Below are positions 26,700 through 49,770 of a stretch of DNA of 64,000 nucleotides, one piece after another. How positions within the stretch are numbered: the stretch's first letter is position 1; each line of letters starts with the position of its first letter. Source of the DNA: Chamaecrista fasciculata (taxonomy: Eukaryota; Streptophyta; Magnoliopsida; Fabales; Fabaceae); the NCBI GenBank assembly GCA_003254925.1, contig QANZ01053196.1, positions 1 to 64,000 on the forward strand, read 5' to 3'. The position numbers and the translations under genes were made by a program. The notes under the pieces were generated by a model. That model was not told where the DNA came from. It worked only from the letters and a program-made list of their open reading frames with translations, and ran no database searches.

Positions 26700-28555
26700 C
26701 CTTCTCCATACCATATGATATCACATGAATTTAATAAATTTCTTATATTTCTTAACTAATATCTTAAAATGTCGATATAAAAATTTAATAAACAATTCAT
26801 TGTTTGAATAAAAAAAAAATCTTACCGAAAAAATATAAAAAATCAAATAGCTATGGAACACTTTAAATAATTTATTGCTATTATAAAAATTATACATCTT
26901 ATACCAGAGCATCACATACCATAATATTTAAAATATTATGACATAATATACCAAAGATATCGAATTTTGAATTTTGAAAGACTATAAACTAAAATTTTGT
27001 GTAAACACCTTCATTTTGTTTGATTTTTTCCTTTAGAAAATCAATAATTTTTTGTTTCTTTGTTACTATTAAATGTTATAGCAGTTCTTTGAATTCGAAG
27101 GCCTGTCCTACCCTTAGATTAGGGCGTCATTCCCTCACTTAAATTTTCACTCACAAAAAAATGTAATAGTAATTAAATTGTAATTTTATTTAACACCAAA
27201 TATAATGAGACGATTTCAAAATAATTTAAATTTTAAATAAAGTTCCTTTTTTTAAAAAAAAAATGACATGTAAGAGTCTTTAATCAAATTTTAAAATTAA
27301 CTTTTTGATAATATATATATATATATATATTTATGCATTTCAGCCCATAAATTATGTGAATAATCTTGGATATTCAAGATTTATTTATTGGTAAACTTGA
27401 TTAGGATTTAAATCCTCTATAGTGTAAATATACTACACTTTATAAATAGAATATTACAGATGATTCACTTCCACTTGAGAAGGTGTATCTTGATTTTTTT
27501 TTTGGGGGGAGAAAGAGTAAAATTTGAGCCTTGAAATTATCAGTAAGAAATAGTTTTGGTCACATGTTAAGCTTCTTCACTGAATATTTATTTTCTTCCA
27601 AATTTATAACCTACTATATTAGATTTGAGGATTAGATAGTTATCTAAGATATTCATTAACCTATCTATAAAAAATACTTAGTATTTGACAAATATTAAAT
27701 ATTGAATAAGATATGAGTAATGCAAATAAAAAATTATTAGATATTAGATGAGTATAAATATTGTTCCAACTATCATATATTTGTATAAAATGAAAAGGTA
27801 ATTAGAGTATTCAATATTTCACTTGATAACTTATAACATAGATTGAGTATATTAAATTTTTAAATTAAGATATATTATCTTATGTATATTACTATTAGAA
27901 TACAGATTGAGTATTCTACTCATTATCATTCCTAATTAATTTACATCATATTTAATCTTTAGCCACTTAACTTTGTGCGTGTGATCCGAAGGCCATAAAG
28001 AGAAAGGTTGCGTTAGGTGGTTGACATTCAGTGGAAATCAGAGAGAAATAAACAGTTAGAAAAATAAAGTGTTAGTAGATCCATACTTTTGTCACTTTAT
28101 CTCTCTATTTTTTTTTTCAGCACTTCATTTGTAGTACACTATAGAGGATTGATGTTCGTAAAAATTCTATCAAATCTCTTATAAATATGAATCAATGATG
28201 AGAATGTGGATCGAACACGTTGACGTCAATTGGTTTATATAATGAACTCCATCCAGTAAGAAAATACTTTGATTGTTGTTATAATCTTTACTCACTTACA
28301 AATTTATATTAACATAAAATATAGAATGAAACAAAAATAGTAAAAATATTTATAAAATTAAGTAATTTCTTATTATTTATTTTTTTGATATTTTATAATT
28401 TAATAAGAATAATATATATATTATTTAATACTAATACTATAATTTATTTAGTAATTACTTTATCTAAAAATATTTATATATTTCTTAAGACATAGAGTTC
28501 ACCAATTAATATTATGTGTGTGTTTCTAAAAAATATATAAGACTCTGATGAAATT

Positions 28556-28606
28556 ATATCAGATTAGTTTTCCTGTTGATAAAAAGAAAAGAACCATATC
28601 AGATTA
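28556..28606. mobile_element. Micro-insertion with 11-bp direct repeats
   Basis: ATATCAGATTA occurs at 28556-28566 and 28596-28606, flanking a 29-nt insert that includes GTTGATAAAAAGAAAAGAA. It has an A-rich tail but lacks the usual CC stub directly before the As, so its membership in the class is less certain. Confidence 0.4.
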
Positions 28607-28792
28607 CTAACAATAGCATATTTGATAGATAATTGAGTTACTTAAATATGATATCTTTAGTTCAAATTGGACTATGTGCATAAAAAAAACTGTTTGGTAA
28701 AGATAAAATCTACTTGGATGATTATACACTTCAAAGAGAGCTAGTTTCCAACTGCTAAAAGGAGAATACTGCTTAGTTTTTAACCAAAAAAA

Positions 28793-28838
28793 ATATCAGA
28801 CTATTTATTTATTTGGTAAGATTATATCAGACTATTTA
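28793..28838 (-). mobile_element. Tail-only micro-insertion (15-bp direct repeats)
   Basis: ATATCAGACTATTTA occurs at 28793-28807 and 28824-28838 without mismatch. The 16 nt between read AATCTTACCAAATAAA on the minus strand, with the ACC stub before the A-rich tail. Confidence 0.6.
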
Positions 28839-28968
28839 ACGAAAAAATAAAGAATATCACGCCGTAATTCAAGAATAATGTTTACCAGCTGCCAAGTGCC
28901 AAGTAACAAATTTTATAACACATGCAATGAATATTTAAAAATTAAAATTTAAATTTAAAAGATATAAT

Positions 28969-29018
28969 AATACGAAGTACCTTTTTTTTTGTTGTTACAA
29001 AAAAAATACGAAGTACCT
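28969..29018 (-). mobile_element. Tail-only micro-insertion (14-bp direct repeats)
   Basis: AATACGAAGTACCT occurs at 28969-28982 and 29005-29018. The 22-nt insert contains GTAACAACAAAAAAAA on the minus strand. This is the third such event within 470 bp. Confidence 0.55.
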
Positions 29019-29111
29019 GTATGAATGATTATAGCAACTAAGGTAACGATAGAAATTTGAGTGTGTTTGGATAAAAGGGAAAAGAAAAATCAAGAGTAGA
29101 GTTGTTTCTTA

Positions 29112-29555
29112 TAAGAAGTGTACTTTTGGTCTTATAACTTTGTTAAAGGTCTCAATTTAGTTTCATAATTTTTGTTATTGTAATTTTGGTCCCATAACTT
29201 TGGCAAAGGTCACAATTTGGTCTCATAACCTTTTGTGTTGCAATTTTAGTCCCATAACTTCTAAAAATGTCCTACCGTTGATCCCAAACTGATTTCCATA
29301 TTTTTTCTGCCGATAAAGATGATTTGATATACTGAGTTGAATGATGACGTATTGACGTGACAAATATGAGTGAAATGGATTTAACGGCATATAATGGATG
29401 GAAATCAGCTTGGGACCAACGATGAGACGTTTTCAAAAGTTATGGGACCAAAATTGCAACAAAAAAGTTATGGGACCAGATTGAGACCTTTGCTAAAATT
29501 ATGGGACCAAAATTATAACAAAAAAAAGCCATGGGACTAAAATTTCACTTTAGCC
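29112..29555. mobile_element. Foldback MITE upstream of INO80
   Basis: The left part (GTACTTTTGGTCTTATAAC and repeated CAATTTGGTCTCATAAC themes) is mirrored by the right part (GTTATGGGACCAGATTGAG, ending TTTCACTTTAGCC). It is the same type as the elements in the ACA gene (53702-54143). The left end is eroded, so no target duplication could be set. It ends 406 bp before the INO80 start codon and may lie in or next to its promoter. Confidence 0.65.
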
Positions 29556-29910
29556 TTTTTTTTTATATAAGAGAAGTGAAGAAAGGCCTCTTCACGTGCC
29601 TCTGTGTGTCCTCTCAAAATACCGTTTGTCTCTGATGCGGCAAATTCTTAACAAGTTGAAAATACCATTGCATTGGTAGCGCGCACGTTAACGTTATGTC
29701 ACCCATCCAGTGCACGTTAGCACACTTTGATGCTTCGTGCACCGCCTGCGTCTACGACGCTTCTCTTTCCCCTTCCTACCCACCTTATCCTACGCACCTT
29801 CTTTCCCTTCCTTTCTCTTCCTCCATACTCCTTTTAGGGCTAAGCTTCTTCTCATTCTCTTTCTCTTTCTCTTTCTGCCGATCTCTTCCTCCATGCCTCT
29901 TTCCAGAATT

Positions 29911-29917
29911 AGGGTTT
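29911..29917 (+). promoter_or_regulatory. Telobox-like AGGGTTT in the INO80 leader region
   Basis: AGGGTTTCTTCGCTTC lies about 50 bp before the ATG at 29962, in a strongly pyrimidine-rich stretch (29760-29900) that is probably 5' leader. The motif is shared with two other housekeeping-type genes in this window. Confidence 0.4.
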
Positions 29918-29961
29918 CTTCGCTTCAGGTTTACCTTCACATTGTAGTCGATTGATTCCAC

Positions 29962-40487
<10,526 letters not shown>

Positions 40488-41108
40488 AAGTGGTAATCAT
40501 TGGATTGCTTTGCTTTTTCTGAGGGAGATTGCTTGGTTGCCTCCGTTGGATTTGATGGACTAATAACTATGGTTCCATTTTTCCCGGATCCATTTTTTGA
40601 TTGAGGCAACACAAGACAGGCGAAGAAGCTAGCTAGCTAAGCTGTATGTATATCCTAATCCTAGTTTGTGCATAATGATAGTTTTAAATATGTCATCATA
40701 GATACATCCATCCGACCCCACTTAGATGGGTTTTTGTACAGATTAGATTATTCTTACTAGTCTCATTATTTTTGCGTTATAAGCAGTAAATTATATTCAC
40801 TGATCACACACTTGTTTTTGAGTATCGTATCTGCTATCTTCGTTTCCCAGCTTTCTTTGCTTTAAAATTATTTTCCAGACTTGGACTCATCAGTCATCAC
40901 TCGTATCACGGCGACGCTAATAGTCTCACGCACTTACACATACCTTTTATTAACAACAATAAATCAGTCTATTTTTATTCTAAAATATAAAAAATAAAGT
41001 TGCAGGAAGTTATTTTATTTTTTAATATTAAGATAATAAAATTGTGAGAAATGATTTATTTTACAATCTTTCATTACTCTTCAAAAATATTAAATAAAAT
41101 ATAATATA
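40488..41108. other. INO80 3' region and convergent spacer
   Basis: The 3' untranslated region of INO80 presumably extends to about 40700-40800. Nothing else is recognisable. Confidence 0.5.
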
Positions 41109-41545
41109 CAAAGTTTTAAAAATCGAACAAGACATTTAACAGGTTGAAGTAGGAGTTAATATACAATGGTTTAATTGGGGTTCAATTGGAGTCGGACCAA
41201 TGACAAATAAATAAATTAAAAATAAAAAATAAACTTAAAAATGATAAATTTTTAATTCTAATAGTATAAATATAGTCAATTTATATAATATTCATCAATA
41301 TAATGTCATCAAGTGACATTTTATCATTACTTTCTCTATCAAATTTTGGTCCATAATCAACATTCTCTAACATTTTACCCACAATTATAAAAAAAGGCAA
41401 AAAAAAAAAATTAGAACGGTTCAACCAGTTTAGTCGGATTTAACCAATTCTTTGTTTGACCAATTCTGGTGTGACTCGGACCGGTCTGGTGTCCGGTTCA
41501 ACCAGTTGAACCGGCCAGTCCAGTTTTGAAATCACTGATAATATA
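41101..41545. mobile_element. hAT-type MITE with perfect 8-bp target duplication
   Basis: The element 41109-41537 starts CAAAGTTTTAAAAATCGAAC and ends GTCCAGTTTTGAAATCACTG, imperfect inverted repeats of the CAGGGTTTTAAAA type common in plant hAT MITEs. ATAATATA flanks it on both sides (41101-41108 and 41538-41545), the 8-bp duplication expected for hAT. Subterminal GGTTCAACCAGTT-like repeats are present near the right end. It is non-coding, 429 bp. Confidence 0.8.
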
Positions 41546-41794
41546 TAATTTTAGGAACATACTATTGGAACATTCCAAAGTCATAATAATATATATATAT
41601 ATATTGTAAGTCTAAAACTTCAATTACTTTTTTCCTGGGCTGAACTCGATTCGTCAGGGAAGATAACTCGGCCCCACGTGTACATGTCTAAGGAAACCAA
41701 TAACGTTTGCTAGATGGTCCTGTCTGACCAACCCAAAAAAAGTTGCTACCGGTGTTGTGCTTAAATGTCTGCGTAAATGTACTATTTGGTCATC

Positions 41795-41833
41795 TGACAA
41801 TATATGTCCCAAAAAAAAATGACAAATATATGT
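41795..41833 (+). mobile_element. Tail-only micro-insertion (13-14-bp near-perfect repeats)
   Basis: TGACAATATATGT (41795-41807) and TGACAAATATATGT (41820-41833) differ by one A. Between them lies CCCAAAAAAAAA. It is the simplest member of the set: three Cs and an A-run. Confidence 0.5.
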
Positions 41834-42213
41834 ATATACTATTATACTGGAAAGCTCTTGCCCTTGTCTTGAATGTTTGCACCCTTGGGATTTTATCATC
41901 ATAATGGATCTCAATAACATGAATTTCACTTTAGAAGTTGAAGACTATCTCTTTCTGATCACAAAGACTCATCAGCAAGGAATACCCAAAAAAACAAGGA
42001 AGAAACGTCTATACTTCCTTTCATTTACATACTGCTCCTATAGCTAATATTCTCTCTGTACTTTGTGGATTACCCTATGATTTCATGTAACTACCTAATT
42101 CTAGTTTGAAACACAATCAAACACCACGGAGGACCTAGACAATGCCAAAACCCCAAAATAAAAAAACACAGTAGGAATGTGTTATCAACATCAACCATCA
42201 AACCGACATCGAT

Positions 42214-45200
42214 TCAGCAGCTACCGAGACAGTGAGCTAAATGTTCCTCTAATTGTCGTACCAATGGTGCTTTTTTAAGTTTGTGATATTGTTTCATATT
42301 GTAATGCTTTGCAATGGCCCTCAATTTATGCATATTCAAGCTTTGCAAGCTAACAGGATGCAACGCTGAGGTCTCATGGTTTCCTATTTCCATTGCAACC
42401 TCTGTCTTAACAAATGAACTAAGTATTTCTGGGGTGACTGGAAACTTTGAAACATTTCTTCTCTTTTGTAATTCTGAGAAATTGCTATCAAAAGGAACAA
42501 TAGCATATTGTTCAGTGTCCTGCTGGCCATCCTGCATTGGTCGTTTAGTAACTTTCCTGCTCAGCGTCTCATCCAAATTCGCACCATCAATGCTGGATCC
42601 GGACTTCCGTCGCCTCTTGGATGTGGTTTTCAAGGATGAATTTGAAGTAACATCCATAGAACTATTACCTGCTTCTCCAGCAACAAAGAAATCTGAATCC
42701 AATTTCCTCTTTCTCTGATTCTTTAGCCTAACTGGCTGGAGGCAAAGTGGTGCTGATTTCCCTTCATCTGTTAGCTGTGACCCAGTAAACGTTTGCATCT
42801 CTAACACTGAATTCAACACAGAATTTTTGGCATGAATAAGTGTAGGACTTTGAGTATTCATTACAGCCAGAGAGTTTTTCCTGCTCCTTCCTTTTGAGGA
42901 GCATAACACAGGATCAGCAAGACATGACGCTTGAGTAGTAACAAGTTGAAGATGGGTTTCTCTCTGGCACTCGTTATATGAAGGTAAATTCATAGGGTCC
43001 AAAGTTTGAATTGGAGCAAACCTGAAATCTTTCTTGCAATCTCTTCTAGCAGTTTTTGGAGCAAAATCACATAGCTTTTGATCTAAATCAGAACTTTCAC
43101 TCTCCGTACCTTGTAAGGCAAGTAATTTGGAATCAAGTCCAAAAGCATCTGCTGCTACGTCTTTGACATTTGCTTCGTGCTGCAAAATTTAAGAAAATGC
43201 CCTAAGCTCAAAATAGACTGAAAGGAATCGAACGAGCTAAATTGATTAGAAGTGGAACAAGAGGAAATTTTTGCACCTTGGCTTCATTCAGAATATTTCC
43301 CTTGCCTTCAGAAGAAAACGAATTTAAGATTTCATCCATATCTGAGGTTCCGAGGAGACTCGTTCCATCATAAGGGTCAGGTACACAGATAATAGCCCCC
43401 ATGTCACTTCTCACAACAATTTGCAGTTCCTTAAAAGAATAAACAGTGTCAAAATCTATGCAGGTCCTCTGGGTTAGATGAATATACAGAGGGAATCCAG
43501 TCTCAAATGTTCAAGGGATTAAGTGGGACATTAAACTGAAATATAACCTAAAATGAAATAAATAACCCTACAAACAGTAGATATGGAACATTGGGGTATA
43601 CCCCAAAAGCAAAATAAAAATAAAACAATACAGACTAGCATTGCAAGCTAAAAGCAGAGTAAGAGACCAACACAGGCTGCCAGCATAGAATTGTCTCTGA
43701 ACACTGTCGCATACGGAATAATTGACAGTTTCTTCAAAATGGACGAGTTAGTAGTACCTTTTAAGGCATCTATAAGGAGGTGCATGATATCAATATTTGA
43801 ATATGAAGAAAAATAAGAGTGCTCAACTTGTAATCGTTACTTGCTATCATGAGCTAAATGTCAGATGGGCTTCAGCAATAATATCATAATACTATGAAAA
43901 ACAAGACTGAAACTTGGCACTAAAAGCAACACTTTGTCTCTCTTTCAATGATTATCTAAATAGAAGAAATGAGAAAACATTATGCAACCTCTATATCTCA
44001 AAATTACATCTTTTAAAATTTTATTTTATGACATTACAGTATATATTTATATAGACTTCCAATAGTATTTCTGGCCACTGCCCAAAGACCAAAATGTTCT
44101 TACTTCAAGTCATAGTTTAAAATACCCCTTTCTCTTTACACAAAAGCAATATAACTAGTCCAAGCTCATGAAGCCTTATCACTTGCAGTGCAATCATATA
44201 ACAAGGGACCATGGACTCGACTTTATTGTTGATAACAAATCCATAAACAACTGTAGCTCAATCAATTGCAACGTGAAAGGATAACGAACAGTATATTCTA
44301 TACTTTCTCACATTGAAACACAATAAAAAATTACAGGACAGAAGGAAGTGAGAGAAGAGTTGTGCTGCTTGAACCTTCTCTGCTTCTGGATTACATCTTT
44401 TCTCCTCTGGACACACCAAAACATTTTCATTTAATAACCTGTCTTCAGAAGCAAAAATATGTTCCTTTGTTTCTTCCTCTTCATTACCACCTGAACAATG
44501 GACAGCCAATATTATCTCCTCCCGAGGATGGCCAGCTGCAAGTTCCAGGGAACCTGGGTTGGAATCTTCGACAATAGTATTCACAGTCTGTTCATTGTTA
44601 CACTCAAGTGTCAACATTGGCCGTAAATTAATGAACGATGTTTGAAAACTGTATATAATAACTTGCACTAGCAGGATACATGGACAGGCATAAAATCATG
44701 TTCAGTTATTATGCCAACGATCATACAACATATGAGCACATAAATCTTTACAGCCAATCCTCAATCTACAATGCAAATATTATTGACTAATGTCCACTAT
44801 ATATATCCATATAACTCATATTTAGTCACTGCATTGAGGATCAATGTAAGCTAAAGAAGCAATATTGTAAAAAAATATGATCAATTAATATTTTTATCAT
44901 ACACTGCAAGCACAACTAGTACACAAGCACTAAGCAATCAGTTCATTCATACAGGTCTACGTAGGTCTAAAATTGCATAGGTGACTGAGAAAGTAAAAGG
45001 AACGTAATTTTGGTACAGTAATCAATTATTTCACGAGAACATGTCTAAAGTACATTCACAAGTTCCAAAATGTAAGAATTGAAACATGCAGGAAGAGAAA
45101 ATACAGGCTTATTTTAACAAAAACCATATAACACATAGCTTTCCCAACCTCTATCTTCACCGGACCATCTGATCTCTTTATGTGCAGATCCACATGGAGT

Positions 45201-46682
45201 TTTGAGCTTATGTTATTTTCTGCATGGACTTCATTTTGTTCCTCCTTTTTGAGTATATTCGAATTTATATTGCTAGACTCTTCGTCTACAGCATGTTTAG
45301 AGAGGTTCACATCAGGAGGCTGCTTCAAATGAAGAAACATAAAACACCAATCAGTAATATGGGAACCAAATACTACATAGTTAAATTCTGAATGTCAAAT
45401 TAAATATAGCAGAGATGTCTTTAGGGTTGATATATAGAAGAGCATTGAAACATTTAAAGGAAAAAGTCAATAGCTAGAAATTTAAAAAATGAGAATGTCC
45501 TTGCTGATCTAGTGGGAACAGGAACACCTCGCATTGATTTGCTAAGAAAATCATAAAATAACATGAAATTCGTTTTTCCCTCCTTGTTCCATTCTTTTTT
45601 TCTTCTTGGGGGCAGGGTGTTTATAGGCTAAGCTTATAAAGTCTAATTCAGCCCCAAGTCCCCAACCTCAAAGGGTCCTATATCCTTCATTCCTTCTCTC
45701 ATCACATACAGATCTGCAGAGTTAAGAACCAATTTTTTCAACATGAAAGATCCTTATGAAGGCCTAAGCAACACAAAATCATGAAACAAATAATTTTGCA
45801 AAAGAAAAACTGTGCCACATCTGATTAAAGCAGCATAACAAGACGATAGAAAGCCATAACATTGACGGCAAAATGAGTCAATATCAGAATTTTATTCATT
45901 TTTAAAGGAAAAATTGCATCTCATAAACCAGTAAAAGGGATCGGGAAATAAAAAAACCTGAGAAAGGAAAGAATTTTCAAAATTCAAACCTGGCCACATG
46001 TATCTTGACAGTAATCTGTTTGAGTAGCCTTCACTATTTCATCAAGAGTCTCAATAGTATCTTTTTGTAATAGTAGCTGAATCTCAGTATTATCAGCTTG
46101 ATCATTCTTCAAACTCCTTATCGAGACATCAAGCCAGTTGATTTTCTCAGTCAAAGCACTACAGCAAGTTTCAGGCCAATTTTGATGTTCAGCACTGGCC
46201 AATTCATTCTGCAGGGATAAGAGATCCTTTTCAAGTTCTTCAATTTCAACATCTGCCTTTCTTATCAAGTTGCTTAAAACCTGAACACAAGATTTCTCAT
46301 TCAAGGCATCTTCCTCTATCACATCTTGAAAGATTAAAAAAGAAAAGAAAAGAAGAATAACTGTTATAATTAAGAGAGAGTGATATAAAGACATGTCAAA
46401 TAAGGACCAAACATATACAGGTTAAAGGAATAAGGTAATATACCTTGGCCGCAACCAAAGTAAAAGTCACATTGCCATCCAAAATACTCTGAGTAATCAC
46501 GCTCATGCATAGCTGAGACCAACAGATTAGATGCAAACCATCATGAATAAGAAGTCTTCCCGCAACCCAGAAAGTTAGTTATTTATATAGAACCATTGGT
46601 CGTATGCAAATTAAACACAGAGAAGATATAAAAGAAATAGGAAACCTTGATCATATGTTGAACTCCATAGATCCCAAGCCAT
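42214..46682 (-). CDS. Unrecognised coiled-coil protein with C-terminal SAP/Rho-N-like motif
   Basis: Seven exons keep frame on the minus strand: 46646-46682, 46444-46512, 45990-46324, 45149-45319, 44375-44602, 43277-43429, 42214-43179; 652 residues. The start at 46682 has a good context (TCCATGGC) and is the only choice that fits the phase of exon 2. Residues about 1-35 are aromatic-rich (YSEYFGWQCDFYFGCGQ), then follows a probable coiled coil (about 45-130, KADVEIEELEKDLLSLQNEL). The middle is acidic and low-complexity, and a basic patch (TTSKRRRKSG) looks like a nuclear signal. The last 40 residues (LNMHKLRAIAKHYNM...KLKKAPLVRQLEEHL) resemble a SAP or Rho-N helix pair, suggesting nucleic-acid binding. 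I do not recognise the family. The acceptor of exon 5 (44602) was chosen by phase and is the least certain boundary. A 5' leader intron probably spans about 46700-47675. Confidence 0.75.
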
Positions 46683-46699
46683 GGATTACAGTTATATCC

Positions 46700-47800
46700 T
46701 GAATTGAAAATGAAACAATAAAGTACGTTATATTTCAGTTTGTTAAACAAATTGTAAAGACTTCATGAAGATGCCAATGGGAATGCCCCTGAGATTTAAC
46801 TATTCGCCAATAAGAGATGCTAACATTGTGATCGCATATCAAGGAGAAAACCATGCAAGTCCACCCTAAAGAGAGACGACTGATAAAAACCTAAGAAAAT
46901 ACAAAAAATTTCTTTTATAAAAAATCATATTCTCTCAAGATAAGAGATGAGTGAAACGAAAATAATAGAATAAAAACGAGTCTCAACACCGCAAAAAACA
47001 CTAGAGATGTTATGAGTTGAGGAGTTCTCCCGCTTAATAAACGAGTCAGACAGCCGAACTCAAAAAGACTATTCCATTAGATGAGAACTTATAATCCACC
47101 ATCCTTAGTGAAGTCTCGGTGTGACTCGTGACATCAAACCCCCTCAACCAACGCACCTCCAATACAGAACCCAGGAAAGGTGAGGAGAAAAGCAACCAAA
47201 TAATGAGAGGAAAGAAGGAAGTCAGATTAGCAACTTCAGTAAAATCACAAGGAACTGTCCAAGAACACTACTACTACTGCCAATAACACAGTATTGCAGC
47301 ATAATAAAATTTGGCACAGAAAAGTTGTTCTGAAAACCTGAAATGACTCACAATTACTATTCTACCAACCACGCTTACGACCATTAATTAAGGAAACATT
47401 AGCAATTATTGTCACTCCATCGACCATAACCACTAAAGACGACAACAACTCTCGACACGAGGCCACTTCTACGGAAGACCAAAAGGAAAAGGAGCAGCTT
47501 ACAAAGAGACATTGAGGAACTGAGCTTTTCTAGTAGAAAAAGAAAAAGAAAAACCAGACAAGCAGCAAAAACTCTGGCCTCGGACGTCGATAGAAGACGC
47601 AGAGACAAATGAAAAACGAGCCTCATATGGGAATCGAACAGAACAATGCGTGGATTGAAATGTAGGTAGTAGTACCTCAAGGAGTGGAAGCGGAAACGAG
47701 AATACCTTCGCGAGATGAATTGCAGTGAAAACAACGAGAATGTGAGTGTCTAGGGTTTCGAATTCGAAGAAATTCAGTTAAAGAAAGAGAAAAAAAATCT
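46700..47800 (-). other. Leader exon and leader intron of the unrecognised gene
   Basis: On the minus strand the start codon follows an acceptor-like TTTCAATTCAG about 15 bp upstream. A donor-like CTTGAG then GTACTA lies near 47675, in a purine/pyrimidine-biased leader holding CTAGGGTTTCG (telobox-like, about 47752). Open frames here are in untranslated sequence and have no protein-like composition. The exact leader cannot be fixed without transcripts. Confidence 0.4.
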
Positions 47801-48116
47801 TATCAGAGGAAGAAGAAGGAGAAGGAAGGAGGCGAGACCAGAAGAGAGAATGCGAAAGAAAAACTGTGAGAATTGTTTTGTTGGAGTCACTCACTACACT
47901 CAAAAAGCTGCCACAGAAAGTGACGAACTTGCTCCTAATGTAAACGCACACGCCTTGAGCATGTGACTCGTAAAAAGCGGGTCCTGTGTGGGGCAAAATA
48001 GTAATTCAATAATCAACCTCAAACAATTCAATTTCTAAAAAAATAAATTGAGTTACTAATTTAATCTTTAAAAAATTAAATTAAAAGATTAAAATAATAT
48101 ATTCACTAATTACTAA

Positions 48117-48550
48117 AAATATAAATGGTAAATTACACTTTGGTACTCTATTCTATGGATCGATTTCACTTTGATACACTGTTCTTTTAAAAGTGACACT
48201 TTGTTTGTTCTTTGCACTGTTAACATTTTGGTACTCTGTTCTTTAAAAGTGACATTTTAGTACCATGTTCTTTGCACTGTTAACACTTTGGTACTCTAAA
48301 GAGGATAGAATAGGATAACAAATCGTGAAATAACAAGGTACCAAAGTGAAATCGACCCATAAAACAGAATAGTAAAGTGTTAATGGTGTAAAGAACAAGA
48401 TATCAAAATATCACTTTTGAAAGAACAAGCTACTAAAATGTTAACGCTACAAAGAACATGGTACCAAAGCGTCACTTTTGAAAGAATAGGGTACCATAGT
48501 GAATTTGTCCACAAAATAGAGTACCAAAGTGTAATTTACCCAAATAAAAA
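48117..48550. mobile_element. Foldback MITE, Mutator type
   Basis: The element 48126-48541 has ends TGGTAAATTACACTTTGGTAC and GTACCAAAGTGTAATTTACCC. AAATATAAA (left) and AAATAAAAA (right) match at 8 of 9. The interior is made of repeated modules of the type TTTGGTACTCTGTTCTTT and their complements. The ends resemble those of 14128-14635 (GGGTAAATTAC), so the two may share a transposase. Confidence 0.75.
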
Positions 48551-49770
48551 TAATAAATTATTTAATTCATTAAAAAACTAATAAATATATTTATTTTATA
48601 TTTTAAAATTTAAATTATATATTTTAATTCTTTATAAATAAAATTACTAAATTAAGAGTGTTTTTTTTTAGAGAAGGTCAGGTTTAAACTTTAAACTTTA
48701 AAGGCCAAAATTAATTTAATAATGTTTTATAAATTAGTTTACGATATTTAGACATTATATATAAGTAGTAATATGATTTCAGTTATAATTGATTAGAAAA
48801 ATGGTTTTTCTCAATAATAAATTACTTTAAAATTTATATAATTTTTTTTGGGAAAAAAACAAAAGTTATATCACATTATTATGATTATGATATCGCATCA
48901 TAGTGATTGGCCAAAAACAAAAAAGATATCGCATCATAGTTATTATATGCATTCAAAGAATTTGCCATGTTTTATATGTCCAATAATTAATTTATTTTTC
49001 TATAAACGGATGAAGTGGGGCCCACGCGGGGCCCCTACTATACTAGGCTGATCTGATTCTCTAGTTGCTTTCAGTCAGCCGCTACTTTCCAGGCCAAGTG
49101 GGGTCCACTAACTTTTTGGGCTACAATCCCCTGTTTCGCCTTTATAGTGGGGTACATTTTGGATTCACTAAGAGCCGTTGATTTAATGTTTTTCCACGTG
49201 GTGGATTCAGAGCCATGGATCAATCATAAATATTCCCTGGATTGTGGTGGCAGAATCGTAAATAAGTGGTAAATGGAAGGGTATTATTTTAGTGGTAGGA
49301 ACTAGGAAATCTATTTTAAGGCTTATATGATTTCCCTGCTGCTATTATTTATTGCCTATCTGGGGTGGGGTTTAAAGACACTTATTTAATGGTATTTAAT
49401 TGATTGATTATATTAAGAAATGTACTGTTACGTAATAAAAAATACATTTGACTAAATATAATAAAGTATTCCTTGCAGCCTAAGTAGTTTACAAGAATAC
49501 AAGGTCATCATTATCCAATATCAAATATCTTTAAGTTTCTNTAAGTTTCTTTTTAAAAAAAAATCAAATAGCCGTAAGTTAAAATTTTATTTCGATCTTT
49601 AAGTTATAGATTATATTTTGTTTTAGTCATTTGATTTTTCTATTTTGATTTAGTTTTTAAATATTCTCATTTATTTTATCATTAATTGAAAATGTTATTT
49701 TGTCTAATTTTTAGAACTCTTTTTTAACTAAATAACTTAGGTAAATAATTTTTCTCCCATATATATTTTA
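48551..49770. other. AT-rich spacer
   Basis: No gene seen. The segment 49010-49330 is less AT-rich and includes a CACGTGG motif near 49195, but no reading frame or RNA gene is recognisable. It may be decayed gene or promoter sequence. Confidence 0.4.
48889..48940 (+). mobile_element. Tail-only micro-insertion (16-bp direct repeats)
   Basis: GATATCGCATCATAGT occurs at 48889-48904 and 48925-48940, perfectly repeated. The insert is GATTGGCCAAAAACAAAAAA. Its start, GATT(GG)CC, is close to GATTACC of the event at 59597-59641. Confidence 0.65.

Larger units (their letters stand above)
26700..29111. other. AT-rich divergent spacer between the penta-EF-hand gene and INO80
   Basis: No gene seen. Apart from TA runs (27308-27331) and three micro-insertions clustered at 28556-29018, the sequence is featureless. 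At about 28195-28240 a GTGTTCGATCCAC-like B box (minus strand) hints at a decayed SINE, but its A box and ends could not be fixed. Confidence 0.5.

Noticed and set aside
42314-42718. Plus-strand frame of 134 codons
   Set aside because: It lies opposite the last exon of the minus-strand coiled-coil gene, whose exon phases are consistent.
46646-46700. Alternative frame reading GYNCNPWLGIYGVQHMIK in the first exon of the coiled-coil gene
   Set aside because: It cannot be joined in phase to the next exon, while the frame starting MAWDLWSSTYDQ joins exactly.
47399-47996. Minus-strand frames of 111 and 72 codons upstream of the coiled-coil gene
   Set aside because: The composition is Leu/Phe/Ser-rich from pyrimidine-rich leader DNA; no domain is visible, and the gene's start fits 46682 better.
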